NCBI RefSeq assembly: GCF_001027925.1
Contig: NZ_LECT01000036.1
Span: forward strand, 16,549-80,548
Length of the DNA: 64,000 nt
Direction of reading: 5' to 3'
Source of the DNA: Rhodopirellula islandica
GTDB taxonomy: Bacteria; Planctomycetota; Planctomycetia; Pirellulales; Pirellulaceae
Below the pieces are notes generated by a model. It saw only the letters and a list, made by a program, of their open reading frames with translations. It had not been told where the DNA came from and did not search any database. Positions 54,347 to 63,595 of this stretch are shown piece after piece (position 1 is the stretch's first letter; every line of letters begins with the position of its first letter). Position numbers and translations under genes: made by a program.

Positions 54347-55210
54347 ATGAATATCACCAAATGCATTGATTCAGCCGGCCAAATTCGCGTTGCTTTGGTC
54401 GAAGACGGCAACCTGATCCCGCTTCAAACGACGGCGGAGCTTCCCACGTTGTCTGCGATTCTGGCGGCCGAGAATCCCAAGGCCGCGGCGGCGTCCTTGG
54501 CCCGCGATCAATCCATCGCGATCGATGATTCAACGCAGTGGTTGCCACCCATCGATCAGCAAGAAGTTTGGGCCGCCGGGGTGACTTACAAACGCAGTCA
54601 AACGGCACGGATGGAAGAGTCCGAAGCCGCCGCGTCGTGCTACGACCGGGTGTACAACGCGGATCGTCCAGAGATCTTTTTCAAGGCCACACCATCCCGC
54701 GTCAGCGGCCACCAACAACCGCTTCGCATTCGAACCGATGCCAAGTGGAATGTGCCGGAACCGGAGATCACATTGGTGCTCAGTCCCGCGTTGAAGATCG
54801 TTGGATTGACGGTCGGCAACGACATGAGCTCGCGGGACATCGAAGGGGAGAACCCGTTGTACCTGCCACAGGCGAAATGCTACGACCAATGCGCGGGGCT
54901 GGGTCCGTGGATCACGTTGATGGATGAGCTGCCCTCGGCCGATGCCATCACCGTGGACCTGAAGATCGTGCGCGATGGAGCCATCGTTTTTGATCAAGCG
55001 ACGTCGGCGGCTGAGATGGCTCGCAAGTTTGACGATTTGGTTCAGTGGCTGGGACGTGACAACACGATGGCCGACGGAGCGTTCTTGATGACCGGAACCG
55101 GAATTGTTCCCACCAGTGATTTCACGCTGCTTCCCGATGACGTTGTGAACATCACGATCGGTGGTGTGGGCACGTTGTCCAATCGGATTGTTCAAGGTGC
55201 AGGATCCTGA
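54347..55210 (+). CDS. Fumarylacetoacetate hydrolase-family protein (2-keto-3-deoxy-sugar acid dehydratase-like)
   Basis: A 287-residue FAH-fold protein. The active-site stretch WAAGVTYKRSQTARMEES, then YDRVYNADRPEIFFKATP and the metal ligands in VPEPEITLVL, with GNDMSSRDIEGENPLYLPQAK, are characteristic of the subgroup with 2-keto-3-deoxy-D-arabinonate or -xylonate dehydratase activity, which feeds alpha-ketoglutarate semialdehyde dehydrogenase. It lies between the PKS and a membrane protein whose start is inside this gene's end, so it is in the operon, but a hydrolytic role on a polyketide product is also possible. The metal-binding Glu pair and Asp are conserved; substrate is uncertain. 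Confidence 0.9.
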   Translation: MNITKCIDSAGQIRVALVEDGNLIPLQTTAELPTLSAILAAENPKAAAASLARDQSIAIDDSTQWLPPIDQQEVWAAGVTYKRSQTARMEESEAAASCYDRVYNADRPEIFFKATPSRVSGHQQPLRIRTDAKWNVPEPEITLVLSPALKIVGLTVGNDMSSRDIEGENPLYLPQAKCYDQCAGLGPWITLMDELPSADAITVDLKIVRDGAIVFDQATSAAEMARKFDDLVQWLGRDNTMADGAFLMTGTGIVPTSDFTLLPDDVVNITIGGVGTLSNRIVQGAGS

Positions 55211-56147
55211 GCCAAAGTCAACGCCAACAGCAGTGTTTGTGTCGCTTCAGCCAACGGTGACGCCTGCCGAGCGACTGCCGTTGGCCTGTTGGCTCAACGT
55301 GCTGTCGTTCGATGCGGTCTTGGTCGCGCTGCTCTGGCAGTTTGTTTTTATCCTGGCATTCTGTGGGCGAACGCCACTCTGGTACGAATCGTTTGTCTTG
55401 GCCTCGGTCGTGTGGCTGATCTACGTCGCCGACCGGTTGCTGGATGGGTCGCGATTGGATCTGTCGCGACCCCATCTGGTCCGCCACCGGATGCATCACC
55501 AACACGCGAGGGTTTGGATGCTGACTTGGGTGGCCGTTTTGTTGGCGGCCAGTGGGGTGGTCGTGGCCTGGATGGATACGGTCGTGATTCGGATGGGGCT
55601 GTTGGTTGCGACATCCGTGTTGGTGTATGGGGCTGGCGTGCATTTCTGGCCAGGACGCTCCACGGTCCGGCACGTTTTCGCGAAGGAAGTTCAGGTCGGT
55701 GTGATCTTTGCCGCCGGCGTCAGCTTGATCGCTTGGTTGGAGGCCCCCAGTGTTTCGTTGGGGGTGGCGTGTGCCGCGTCGGCACTGCTGTTCACTGCAA
55801 ATTGCTGGGCGGTCGCGAAGCGAGAATCGGTGGCGGATCAAAATTACGATGCAGATCGCTCCAGAAGCTCACGGTGTGAGCTGGTGGCAACGTGGGGCGT
55901 GGCGGCGGTGGCGGGAGTCAGCGGGATCGTCGGTGGGTTGCCTTTGCTGATGGCGGTTTGTTTGCTGGGCAGTTCCATCGCGTTGCTTGCAACAACCTGT
56001 TGCTGGCGATGGAAGGGCAGGGGCCTCAGTGAATGGAGTCGCTGGTCGTCATCGGTCGATGTCCGACGACCTTGGTTTGATCGATGGGTGCCCATGGCCG
56101 ATTGGTCGCTGATCGTTTTGCCAGTGATTTGCTGGGCAATTCTTTGA
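55197..56147 (+). CDS. UbiA-like polytopic membrane protein
   Basis: About 316 residues with eight or nine hydrophobic segments. A UbiA-like acidic motif occurs at the end of helix 2 (IYVADRLLDGSRLD, ~70), and a second, DQNYD, in AKRESVADQNYDAD (~215), the places where prenyltransferases bind Mg-diphosphate. The length fits the UbiA family (~290-320). I take GTG at 55197 as start because it overlaps the FAH gene end; the frame is open to 55161. It would prenylate or attach an isoprenoid to an aromatic product of the PKS cluster. The motif match is imperfect, so the family call is tentative. Confidence 0.72.
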   Translation: MQDPEPKSTPTAVFVSLQPTVTPAERLPLACWLNVLSFDAVLVALLWQFVFILAFCGRTPLWYESFVLASVVWLIYVADRLLDGSRLDLSRPHLVRHRMHHQHARVWMLTWVAVLLAASGVVVAWMDTVVIRMGLLVATSVLVYGAGVHFWPGRSTVRHVFAKEVQVGVIFAAGVSLIAWLEAPSVSLGVACAASALLFTANCWAVAKRESVADQNYDADRSRSSRCELVATWGVAAVAGVSGIVGGLPLLMAVCLLGSSIALLATTCCWRWKGRGLSEWSRWSSSVDVRRPWFDRWVPMADWSLIVLPVICWAIL

Positions 56148-56896
56148 GCGACTCGGTGCGAGGTTATGACCGTCTGGCTCGGTGGTATTGGTTGCTGGAG
56201 AAACCGGTCTTCCGCAATGAGCTGCAACGGGCTCGCATGGCGTTGTTGTCGGAGTTGCCGCCGGTCGCTCGCATTCTGATGCTGGGCGAGGGGGACGGCC
56301 GTTTGTTGGCGGAGGTCTTGCGAACGCAGCCTCATGCTTTCGTCACCAGCGTCGAACAAAGCCCGGAGATGTTGCGGCTTCAACGAGAGCGAGTGCTTCA
56401 GTGGGGGGCCAGTGATCGAGTTCGTTTGGTAGGTCAGGACGCGACGGATTGGAGTGCGAAGGGGCAGACGTTCGCTTGCGTCATCACGCCGTTCTTCTTG
56501 GATTGTTTTCGCGAAGCGGAATTGCGTTGCCACCTGCCCAAGTGGTTGGCGTTGGTCGAACCGGGAGGTTGGTTTTATCACGTCGACTTCGTGCTGCCTT
56601 CCTCGGGTTGGCGGCGTCTGCGAGCGAAGTTTTGGAGCGGTGTGATGCATCGCTTCTTCGCCTGGCAGACCGGGCTCACGTCGCAGTCTTTGATCGCGGT
56701 GGAACCGTTCTTGGGCGTGGACAAGTGGAGCGTGCATCGAACTCAGGTGCTCAATCACGGGTTTCTGCAGGCTCGTCTGTATCGTCGATTGCCCAAGCAG
56801 GATGGGCAGGTGTCCTCGTGGTCTGTGACAGCTGAATCTTCGGGTAGCGAAACCCGTCAAGAGTTTCGACTGTCCCGTGATCTTCGAAAGTCTTGA
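56144..56896 (+). CDS. Class I SAM-dependent methyltransferase, second in the cluster
   Basis: About 250 residues. The N-terminus VRGYDRLARWYWLLEKPVFRNELQRAR is typical of planctomycete methyltransferases. SAM motif I is ARILMLGEGDGRLLAEV (~48), with acidic TSVEQSPEM at beta-2. The frame is open further upstream, but the TTG at 56144 overlaps the previous stop (TTGA), suggesting coupling. The last ~17 codons lie within an inverted repeat (56844-56909), so the natural C-terminus may be altered by repeat insertion. Likely O- or C-methylation of the cluster product; inferred. Confidence 0.82.
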   Translation: MSDSVRGYDRLARWYWLLEKPVFRNELQRARMALLSELPPVARILMLGEGDGRLLAEVLRTQPHAFVTSVEQSPEMLRLQRERVLQWGASDRVRLVGQDATDWSAKGQTFACVITPFFLDCFREAELRCHLPKWLALVEPGGWFYHVDFVLPSSGWRRLRAKFWSGVMHRFFAWQTGLTSQSLIAVEPFLGVDKWSVHRTQVLNHGFLQARLYRRLPKQDGQVSSWSVTAESSGSETRQEFRLSRDLRKS

Positions 56897-56909
56897 CGAC
56901 TTTCGCTAC
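56844..56909. repeat. Inverted repeat pair at the methyltransferase 3' end
   Basis: Segment 56844-56868 (starting gtagcgaaacccgtc) is the near reverse complement of 56885-56909 (ending gacgactttcgctac), about 21 of 25 bases. Within the second copy lies a perfect eight-base hairpin cgaaagtc/gactttcg (56885-56905). The methyltransferase stop codon (56894-56896) is inside it. It looks like a dispersed palindrome and may act as a terminator. Confidence 0.7.
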
Positions 56910-57081
56910 GTCTCTATTCGATCTATCCGAAAATCAAGCTGCGGTCGACCACGAGCGCGGTTTGCAATGGCACTTGTCAGTTTGGGACGCAGCCCCGACG
57001 ATACGCGACCGCCCGCAGGCGGCATGGGGTTCCTTTTCGCTTTCGAAACGCTTTGTTTTTGCCGAGAATCGGCGTGCTTTT

Positions 57082-57864
57082 ATGAATGATTCCACCCTCG
57101 ATCCTCCTGGTTCCATTGTTGTGATTGGCACCACGGAGTTGGGGATAGAAGCGGCTCTGTATGGTCGTTTCCTCGGGTACGATGTGACTTTGGTGGGCGG
57201 CGCGGACGCCTGGGCTGACCGTCCAAATGCCGGCGAACCGGCTCAGCGAATCGGTCCCACCTTTCGTGGGGATTGGTTCGGGCGGCATTGGTTGGATGGG
57301 CGTGAGCTGGCGGAATGCTGGGACCTTCCGTCTCCGATGTTGCCGGATCGAAGTCTGTCGCCGTTGGCTTTCAATGCGATCGCGGCGCAGCGTGGTGATG
57401 AGATTCCCGCTGCCTTGCCGGTGACGATTGGCGAGTGGATCCAGGACGGGTTGCTCGCGGTGACCCGGTCCGATTTGCTGCGAGGTCGGGTGTGGCCCAA
57501 CGTGATGGTGACAGCGGTCGAAACCGTGGACGTTGTGGTCGAGCCCGATGAAGAAGCGGACGCTGACGATGAATCGGAGGTTTCCATCCCGCCGGACTAC
57601 CGGTTGCAGTATCAGAATCTTGCCGGTGCCGATGACAACGCACCCGAATCACAGCAATGCGAATGTGTGATTGTGGCTGGGTTGCCGGAGGAGGCACGCG
57701 GGTTTGCCAAGCCTGACTCTGATGAGTATTGGTTTGAACTCGCCGGTGCAGAGACCAGCGACGCGGAAGAAATGTTGCGGGAAGGCCAACGCCAAATCGC
57801 AGCGATCTATGCGCAGTTGATGGGACGTGAAGAGTTGGACTTGTATCGTCCGCTTCGCGGTTGA
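57082..57864 (+). CDS. Hypothetical protein with N-terminal Rossmann-like motif
   Basis: About 260 residues from the ATG at 57082 (MNDSTLDPP), with the frame open further upstream but without similarity. The start SIVVIGTTELGIEAALYGRFLGYDVTLVGG is a dinucleotide-binding beta-alpha-beta unit of the FAD/NAD type, after which no standard second motif is clear. An acidic loop (EPDEEADADDESE) lies near residue 155. The gene follows the second methyltransferase by 185 bases, on the same strand, and may belong to the cluster. Whether it binds a flavin is not decidable. Confidence 0.7.
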   Translation: MNDSTLDPPGSIVVIGTTELGIEAALYGRFLGYDVTLVGGADAWADRPNAGEPAQRIGPTFRGDWFGRHWLDGRELAECWDLPSPMLPDRSLSPLAFNAIAAQRGDEIPAALPVTIGEWIQDGLLAVTRSDLLRGRVWPNVMVTAVETVDVVVEPDEEADADDESEVSIPPDYRLQYQNLAGADDNAPESQQCECVIVAGLPEEARGFAKPDSDEYWFELAGAETSDAEEMLREGQRQIAAIYAQLMGREELDLYRPLRG

Positions 57865-58296
57865 TCGATCGCAAAATGCCGCTGTGATCGACGCGAGTCG
57901 CGTGGTGCGGCCGTTGATTTACAGAGCCGTTTCGGCGTTGGCCTGGGCTGCCCGATCTTCGGCGTTGGCGGCTTCTTGGGGACGTCTGTTTTGTTCCGAC
58001 GTCAGTCCTTCTTCATCCCGGTAGGGATGCCAGATGGTAGCCGGGGGTTGCTGCGTAGCAGCGTACCCCAGGGAAACGAGCCGCAAAAAAACTCGCCATC
58101 CCGCCGTGGCCAATGGCCACGGCGGGATGGTGAGTGGCGGCGTAGGAGGCATGTCCATCGGTGGCGCTATCGCTTGCCGATGGCTACCATCTGATATCCC
58201 TACCGGGATAAAAGTAAAGACAAGGGCGATGCCCCTGGCTTCGATGAGGATGGCCGTTGGCCAACAAAACCTACTGCAACAGCGCAACTTCAAAAG
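57865..58296. other. Intergenic region holding a 195-bp element
   Basis: About 430 bases between convergent genes. The main structure is the terminal-inverted-repeat element at 58015-58209. No ORF has support. Confidence 0.6.
58015..58209. repeat. 195-bp element with perfect 14-bp terminal inverted repeats (copy 1)
   Basis: The ends atcccggtagggat and atccctaccgggat are exact reverse complements. The interior contains nested hairpins (for example ccatcggtggcgctatcgc/ttgccgatgg, and a cccgccgtggccaatggccacggcggg palindrome at ~58096-58123). A second copy of identical length lies at 63596-63790 in the same orientation, with a diverged interior. No coding capacity. It resembles a non-autonomous mobile or structured repeat element. 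Confidence 0.88.
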
Positions 58297-60135
58297 TTAT
58301 GCTCCGGGTGGGCTGACTTGCTCGGGGTGAGGTTCGGCGGGGGCTTTCAGGTCGATCACGGGACTGCCCCACTGGACGTCCATGGGTTCGCTGCACGAGG
58401 TGCAGTTGGTGGTCGTGCCCATCGTGGTGTCATCGATCACCTGAGGCGTGTCGCAGTGTGGGCAGGTGACTCGGATCATGCCGCTGGGTTCGGTCATGGC
58501 ATCGAGTTGAGCGTCGGTGAGGTCTGGGATTTCGATGTCGGAAGGCTGAAGCGTGGTCAGCAATTCTCGCGTGATTTCCATGGAACCTGCGATTCGGTTT
58601 GCCAAGCGGCGGACGCTGCGTTCGAACGAGTTGCGAGACGTCCGGCCGTTGCCAAAGTGGCGATCGCGATTGAAGTACAGATGCGTGAAGCCACGCAGGA
58701 GTCGTCGTCGGCTCTGGGTGGGGATCACGTACTGGGCTTTGGCAGCGATCAGTTCAAAGATCCGGCACAGGGCCTCGGGGTCGTAGTCGTCGAAGTGCAT
58801 GGTGGTGCCGACCCGTGAGCTGAGTCCCGGGTTGCTGCGGATCATCTTCGTCATTTCTTTGGGGTAGCCCGCCAGAATCACAACCAAGCGGTCGCGTTGG
58901 TCCTCCATCCGCTTCAGCAGGGTTTGGATGGCTTCGCGGCCGTATTGGTCTTGGCCGCTTTCATCGATCAACGTGTAGGCTTCATCGATAAACAGCACGC
59001 CATCGAGCGCTTCGTCGATTTTCGCGTTGGTCTTGGGGCCTGTTTGGCCAGCGTATTCGGCGACCAAGCCACTGCGATCGGTTTCCACCAAGTGGCCCTT
59101 TTCTAGCACGCCCAGTCCGCCGTAGATTTCCGCGATGATCCGAGCGACGGTGGTCTTGCCGGTGCCGGGATTGCCAACGAAGGCCATGTGCAGGCTGGGT
59201 TTGGTCGTGGGCAAGCCTGCTTGGGCGCGGTGGCGTTCCATCGCCAGGAAGTTCGCCAGCGTTTGAATTTGATTCTTGATGGCATCCAGTCCGATCAAGC
59301 GATCCAGTTTGGCTCGCGCGTCGGCCAAGCGTTCTTCGGCCGTTCGTGCGTCAATTTCTTCCGGTTCCTTGGGGTTGGTTCGGGGGGTGTCGGCGGAGGC
59401 AGGGGGGCCGCCACCGGTGCGTGTTGGCAGGGGTTTGTTCGCGGCGTCATGGCCGGTGCCTTCATGCAGTCGTTTGGCTTCGGAACGCAACCAGGAGATC
59501 GCTTCGCGAGCATTGTCCAGGTCGGCTTGATGATCCAGCGTCGGGGACTCAGGCATTTCCGTCGTCGCGGTGACGCTGGTGGGTGACTTGGCGACGTGCT
59601 TGGCGTTTTCCAGGCCATCGAGCAGGGACTGCAACCGTGTGCGTTCATCGCTGCTGTCGTCCCCGTCGACCATCGCGATCAAGTTCGCCATCCGGGTTGC
59701 CGCAGTGATGACTTCGCCCCAGCGGTCGCGAAGCGAGGGGATTTCGAGGAAGGGGCGGGTGACTTCGTACCAGGAAAAGCCTTCGGCAGTGGTGATCAGC
59801 CAATCGATCGCTTCGTGCAGTTTGCTGCCTTGAACGGTTTCGCCCCACACGTGTTCCAGGAGGATCCGACCAAGCTGGCGTTGTTCGAGGTTGCGAGCGC
59901 TGCTGGCGGGCACCATGGTCGCGAACACCTTCATCACGAAACCTTCGTGCAGGTCAGCCATCTGCTGGGGCAGGTTGCGGTTGCTGGCTGATGCGGCCTT
60001 GTCGGCTCCTGCCAGCCAACCGTAGCTGCCCTCAGCGATTTCACCCGATTCGACGAACAGATTCAGCGTTTGCTGAAGGGCTTCGCGATACAGCCGAATG
60101 GATTGCAGGATCGCGTCGTCGCTGGGGGAACTCAT
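58297..60135 (-). CDS. AAA+ ATPase of the CbxX/CfqX type with C-terminal zinc ribbon
   Basis: A 612-residue protein. A helical N-terminal region (~1-260) precedes the AAA core: LDRLIGLDAIKNQIQTL, Walker A GNPGTGKTTVARI (~320), a pore-type segment GLVAEYAGQTGPKT, Walker B GVLFIDEAYTL, sensor NPGLSSR, and arginine-finger-like SRVGTTMHF. This matches CbbX and ESX EccA-like remodelling ATPases. After a linker a Cys4 zinc ribbon (CPHCDTPQVI, then CTSCSEPMD) follows, ending ~25 residues from the C-terminus. No RuBisCO or ESX genes are present, so the client is unknown. The zinc ribbon could recruit that client. Confidence 0.9.
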   Translation of the reverse strand: MSSPSDDAILQSIRLYREALQQTLNLFVESGEIAEGSYGWLAGADKAASASNRNLPQQMADLHEGFVMKVFATMVPASSARNLEQRQLGRILLEHVWGETVQGSKLHEAIDWLITTAEGFSWYEVTRPFLEIPSLRDRWGEVITAATRMANLIAMVDGDDSSDERTRLQSLLDGLENAKHVAKSPTSVTATTEMPESPTLDHQADLDNAREAISWLRSEAKRLHEGTGHDAANKPLPTRTGGGPPASADTPRTNPKEPEEIDARTAEERLADARAKLDRLIGLDAIKNQIQTLANFLAMERHRAQAGLPTTKPSLHMAFVGNPGTGKTTVARIIAEIYGGLGVLEKGHLVETDRSGLVAEYAGQTGPKTNAKIDEALDGVLFIDEAYTLIDESGQDQYGREAIQTLLKRMEDQRDRLVVILAGYPKEMTKMIRSNPGLSSRVGTTMHFDDYDPEALCRIFELIAAKAQYVIPTQSRRRLLRGFTHLYFNRDRHFGNGRTSRNSFERSVRRLANRIAGSMEITRELLTTLQPSDIEIPDLTDAQLDAMTEPSGMIRVTCPHCDTPQVIDDTTMGTTTNCTSCSEPMDVQWGSPVIDLKAPAEPHPEQVSPPGA

Positions 60136-60333
60136 GGCTGGAATCCGAGGGTGACAAGGGCATCAAAAAGACCGTCGTAAGTATTTGGAAAACAATGGCT
60201 TGCGTCAATGTTCAGAAAGCCCCACGGCGTTGTGAAAAACGATTGAACGAGGTAAAATAGGCATTCCAACTTTGGGCCTGCGGATCATTGATCGGCACCC
60301 GCCCGCTTCCCCCGCGATAAACGAGCAAATCCC

Positions 60334-63282
60334 TTGGCTGAAGACGGCGAAAATCAGGAACCAGGCGACGAAAACGCGGGCGAAGTGAACGGATCCGCAG
60401 AGGACAACGGCGGCCAGGAAAGCGGGGCTGACACCACCGACACCTCCTCCGGTGGCGGGATGGTCGATCCGCCCAGCATTGGAGGTCCTCCCGGTGGTGC
60501 GGCCCCACCGCCTGGCGATGACGCCGGCCCTCCTGACCCTCACGGGGGGCATGGTGCGCTGCGGATGGTCAATCTGCCCATCCAAGACGAACTCCGCGAG
60601 AGCTACCTGACGTACGCGATGAGCGTGATCGTCAGTCGAGCCTTGCCCGATGTGCGTGACGGATTGAAACCGTCTCAGCGTCGGATCTTGGTTGCCATGA
60701 ACGACTTGAATCTCGGCCCAGGCAGCAAGCGGGTCAAATGCGCTAAAATTTCCGGTGACACCTCGGGGAACTATCACCCGCACGGTGAAAGTGTGATCTA
60801 CCCGACGCTCGTTCGGATGGCTCAAGAGTGGAACATGCGATGCTTGTTGATCGACAAGCAGGGGAACTTCGGGAGCGTCGCGGGGTTGCCTCCGGCTGCC
60901 ATGCGATACACAGAAGCTCGCATGGGCGCCGTCGCAGCCGCGATGTTGGAAGACTTGAAACTCGACACCGTCGACTACATCCCGACCTACGATGAAGCGA
61001 GAACCGAACCAACGGTCTTGCCCAGCAAGTTCCCCAACTTGTTGATCAACGGTTCAGGTGGCATCGCGGTCGGGATGGCAACCAGCATCCCACCTCACAA
61101 CCCGACTGAAGTTTGCGATGCCTTGATCAAGTTGATCGAAGAACCGGACACTTCGATCGATGAGCTGTGCGAGATCATTCCCGGCCCTGACTTCCCGACG
61201 GGCGGCATCATCTGTGGCCGCGCCGGCGTGCGTCGCGGTTACAAGACCGGACGAAGCACGATGGTCGTGCGTGCCCGTTGCCAAATCGAAGAGATGAAGG
61301 GCAACCGAAGTCGCATCGTCATCACCGAGATTCCTTACCAGCAATATCGCGACCGGATCATTGAAAAGATCGCGGCGCTCGTGAACGGAGACCGAATCAA
61401 AGGGATCTCCGGCATTCGCGATGAAAGCGATCTGAAGGAACCCGTTCGATTGGTGGTCGAGCTGAAACGTGGCGAAGATCCCGATGTGATCTTGAACCAG
61501 CTGTATCAGTTCTCGCCGCTGCAGGACACGTTCTCGCTGATCTTCTTGGCTCTCGTCGACGGCAAGCCTCGTGAGCTGACGTTGAAGGAGATGCTGGCAG
61601 AGTTCCTGCGTCACCGTGTCACGGTCATTCGTCGACGTACCCAGTTTTTGCTTGCTCGGGCCCGTCGTCGCAAACACACCGTGGAAGGTTTGTTGCTGGC
61701 ACTCGCCAACATCGACGAGATCATTCAAACGATCCGCACCAGCCGCACTCAGCCCGAAGCAAAAGAACGCTTGATGGGCATCCAGTGCCCCGCATCGATG
61801 ATGCAGCGGGCTCTTGGTGATGTTGGGTTCAAACAGTTCCAGTTGGAACGCGGCGAAGCCGATGCGTACACGCTGACCAGCGTCCAGACCGACGAAATTC
61901 TTCGCATGCGTTTGGGCCAATTGGTCAACTTGGAACAGGAGAAGCTCTCGGGCGAACACGCTGAGCTGCTGAAGGAAATCATCGACTACATAGAGATCCT
62001 GGCCAGCCCCACCCGGATCAATGGCATCATCAAGGATGACCTTGAGGAGATGAAGCGTCGCTTTGGCAACAAGCGTCGAACCGAGATCAGCAACGAAGAG
62101 CTGGGCAACATCGACCTGGAAGATTTGATCACGGAAGAGACGATGGTTGTTTCCATCAGTCACCGTGGTTACATCAAACGCACGCCAACCAGCGTTTACA
62201 ACACGCAGCGTCGTGGCGGCAAAGGCATGAAGGGTGCCAAGAGCGACACCGAAGATCCAATTGAGCACCTGTTCGTCGCCAGCACGCACGCGTACCTGTT
62301 GTTCTTCACCACGGCAGGGAAAGTCCGTTGGCAGAAGGTCTATGACATCCCGCAGCTCGCTCGTGATGCCAAGGGCCGTGCGATCGTGAACCTGTTGCAA
62401 ATGGAAGAGGGCGAGCAGATCGCGGAGTGCTTGGCCGTTCGCGATTTCAATCAGCCTGGTCACACCATCGTGATGACGACCAAGAGCGGCTTGGTGAAGA
62501 AGACTCCGCTCGAACAATACAGTCGACCAAAACGAGGCGGCATCATCGCCATCAAACTTCGCGAAGGCGATGAATTGGTGGATGCTGCGGTGGTTGGACC
62601 TGGCGATGAAGTCATTTTGGTCACGTCCGACGGCATGGCGATCCGTTTCCGTGAATCGGATTCGCGTCCGATGGGACGAAACACGTCTGGCGTGAAGGGG
62701 ATCTCTTTGGTCGGCGACGACGCCGTGGTGGGAATGGTGGTGACCGATCCCGAAGCGACCCTGCTGACCGTTTGTAAGAACGGTTATGGCAAACGAACGC
62801 CGTTTGGCCCCAACGTGGCCGACATCTCCGAAGGCGACTCAGATGACAGCAGCGATTCCAGCGAAGGCAGTGACGATGAAAACGCGTCGTCCAGTGGCTC
62901 GGCTCGCTATCGCACCCAAAAACGTGGCGGCAAAGGTCTGCGCGATATCAAGACCAGCGAGCGAAACGGCAAGGTGATCGGAATCGCTCGTGTCAACGAC
63001 GATGACGAGCTGTTCTTGATGACCGCCAAAGGCAAGCTGCAACGAATCAGTGCCGGCGATATCAACGTGATCGGGCGTAACACACAAGGTGTTCGCATCA
63101 TGAACGTCGATGACGGCGATGAATTGATCGCGGTCGTTCGCGTGCCAGCGGAAGAGAACGAAGGCGAAGATTCCGAAGCGGAAGCCACCACTGAAGCCGA
63201 TCCCTCCGCCGAAGTCGCGGCAGAAGCCGAGGGCCCGACAGAAGCGGATGCCGGTCCGGAAACGGATGCGGCTCCGGAGTGA
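60334..63282 (+). CDS. gyrA: DNA gyrase subunit A, with unusual extensions
   Basis: A 982-residue type IIA topoisomerase subunit. Residues 1-75 are a low-complexity acidic/Gly-Pro leader. The breakage-reunion domain starts with [20 protein letters not shown]; the catalytic Tyr is in [12 protein letters not shown]. The quinolone-region block is [18 protein letters not shown], with Ser83 kept and Pro at the E. coli D87 position. The C-terminal DNA-wrapping domain has a GyrA box QRRGGKG and a second, QKRGGKG, separated by an acidic Ser/Asp insert (~830-855). The C-terminal tail is Glu/Ala-rich. The start is a TTG at 60334; an in-frame ATG at 60460 is an alternative. Usual length is ~820-900. Confidence 0.96.
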   Translation: MAEDGENQEPGDENAGEVNGSAEDNGGQESGADTTDTSSGGGMVDPPSIGGPPGGAAPPPGDDAGPPDPHGGHGALRMVNLPIQDELRESYLTYAMSVIVSRALPDVRDGLKPSQRRILVAMNDLNLGPGSKRVKCAKISGDTSGNYHPHGESVIYPTLVRMAQEWNMRCLLIDKQGNFGSVAGLPPAAMRYTEARMGAVAAAMLEDLKLDTVDYIPTYDEARTEPTVLPSKFPNLLINGSGGIAVGMATSIPPHNPTEVCDALIKLIEEPDTSIDELCEIIPGPDFPTGGIICGRAGVRRGYKTGRSTMVVRARCQIEEMKGNRSRIVITEIPYQQYRDRIIEKIAALVNGDRIKGISGIRDESDLKEPVRLVVELKRGEDPDVILNQLYQFSPLQDTFSLIFLALVDGKPRELTLKEMLAEFLRHRVTVIRRRTQFLLARARRRKHTVEGLLLALANIDEIIQTIRTSRTQPEAKERLMGIQCPASMMQRALGDVGFKQFQLERGEADAYTLTSVQTDEILRMRLGQLVNLEQEKLSGEHAELLKEIIDYIEILASPTRINGIIKDDLEEMKRRFGNKRRTEISNEELGNIDLEDLITEETMVVSISHRGYIKRTPTSVYNTQRRGGKGMKGAKSDTEDPIEHLFVASTHAYLLFFTTAGKVRWQKVYDIPQLARDAKGRAIVNLLQMEEGEQIAECLAVRDFNQPGHTIVMTTKSGLVKKTPLEQYSRPKRGGIIAIKLREGDELVDAAVVGPGDEVILVTSDGMAIRFRESDSRPMGRNTSGVKGISLVGDDAVVGMVVTDPEATLLTVCKNGYGKRTPFGPNVADISEGDSDDSSDSSEGSDDENASSSGSARYRTQKRGGKGLRDIKTSERNGKVIGIARVNDDDELFLMTAKGKLQRISAGDINVIGRNTQGVRIMNVDDGDELIAVVRVPAEENEGEDSEAEATTEADPSAEVAAEAEGPTEADAGPETDAAPE

Positions 63283-63336
63283 CGTTGATCAGGTCTGACC
63301 TGACAGTCACGGCGATGCGTTCGCGCAAAGCCGTCC

Positions 63337-63450
63337 CTAAGCACCACGTGAACAACAAGTGACTTAGCGGAAGGGCGCGAGCCCTCCGGTGCCTCACCGG
63401 GCGGCTTGCGCCACACCGCTAACATCGTCACTTGTTGTTCACGCGTTGCT
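63337..63450. repeat. Palindromic element with two nested inverted repeats
   Basis: The outer pair cgtgaacaacaagtgac (63347-63363) and gtcacttgttgttcacg (63427-63443) is exact over 17 bases. An inner pair ttagcgg/ccgctaa is also exact, and the middle (agggcgcgagccct) forms its own hairpin. The whole can fold into one long cruciform. It lies 54 bases after the gyrA stop and may end transcription, but it lacks a T-run. Confidence 0.8.
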
Positions 63451-63540
63451 AAGCAGGCATGCAGGAGTCTTTGGGGATGGGAGCCGTTTGGCGTTCGCTA
63501 CGGTTCCCACGCCCTGGCTGGCGCTGGACTGCTAAATTTT
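63449..63540. repeat. Partial copy of the 130-bp element
   Basis: The left end (ctaagcaggcatgcagg) matches the end of the 37025 element with three differences, and gggagccgtttggcgttc matches its interior. The right end is missing, so this is a truncated copy. It directly abuts the palindromic element at 63337-63450. Confidence 0.55.
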
Positions 63541-63595
63541 GCTATTGGCGCTCTGATAGCAGATGCAAATTTTCTTCCGGCTTCTGTCTTTCTCC

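Noticed and set aside
60160..60333. Alternative upstream start for gyrA
   Set aside because: No in-frame ATG lies upstream of the TTG at 60334; the N-terminal leader is already low-complexity and not conserved, so extending it gains nothing.
63289..63303. Short palindrome tcaggt-ctg-acctga after gyrA as a terminator
   Set aside because: Six-base arms, no T-run. The larger palindrome at 63337-63450 is a better candidate.
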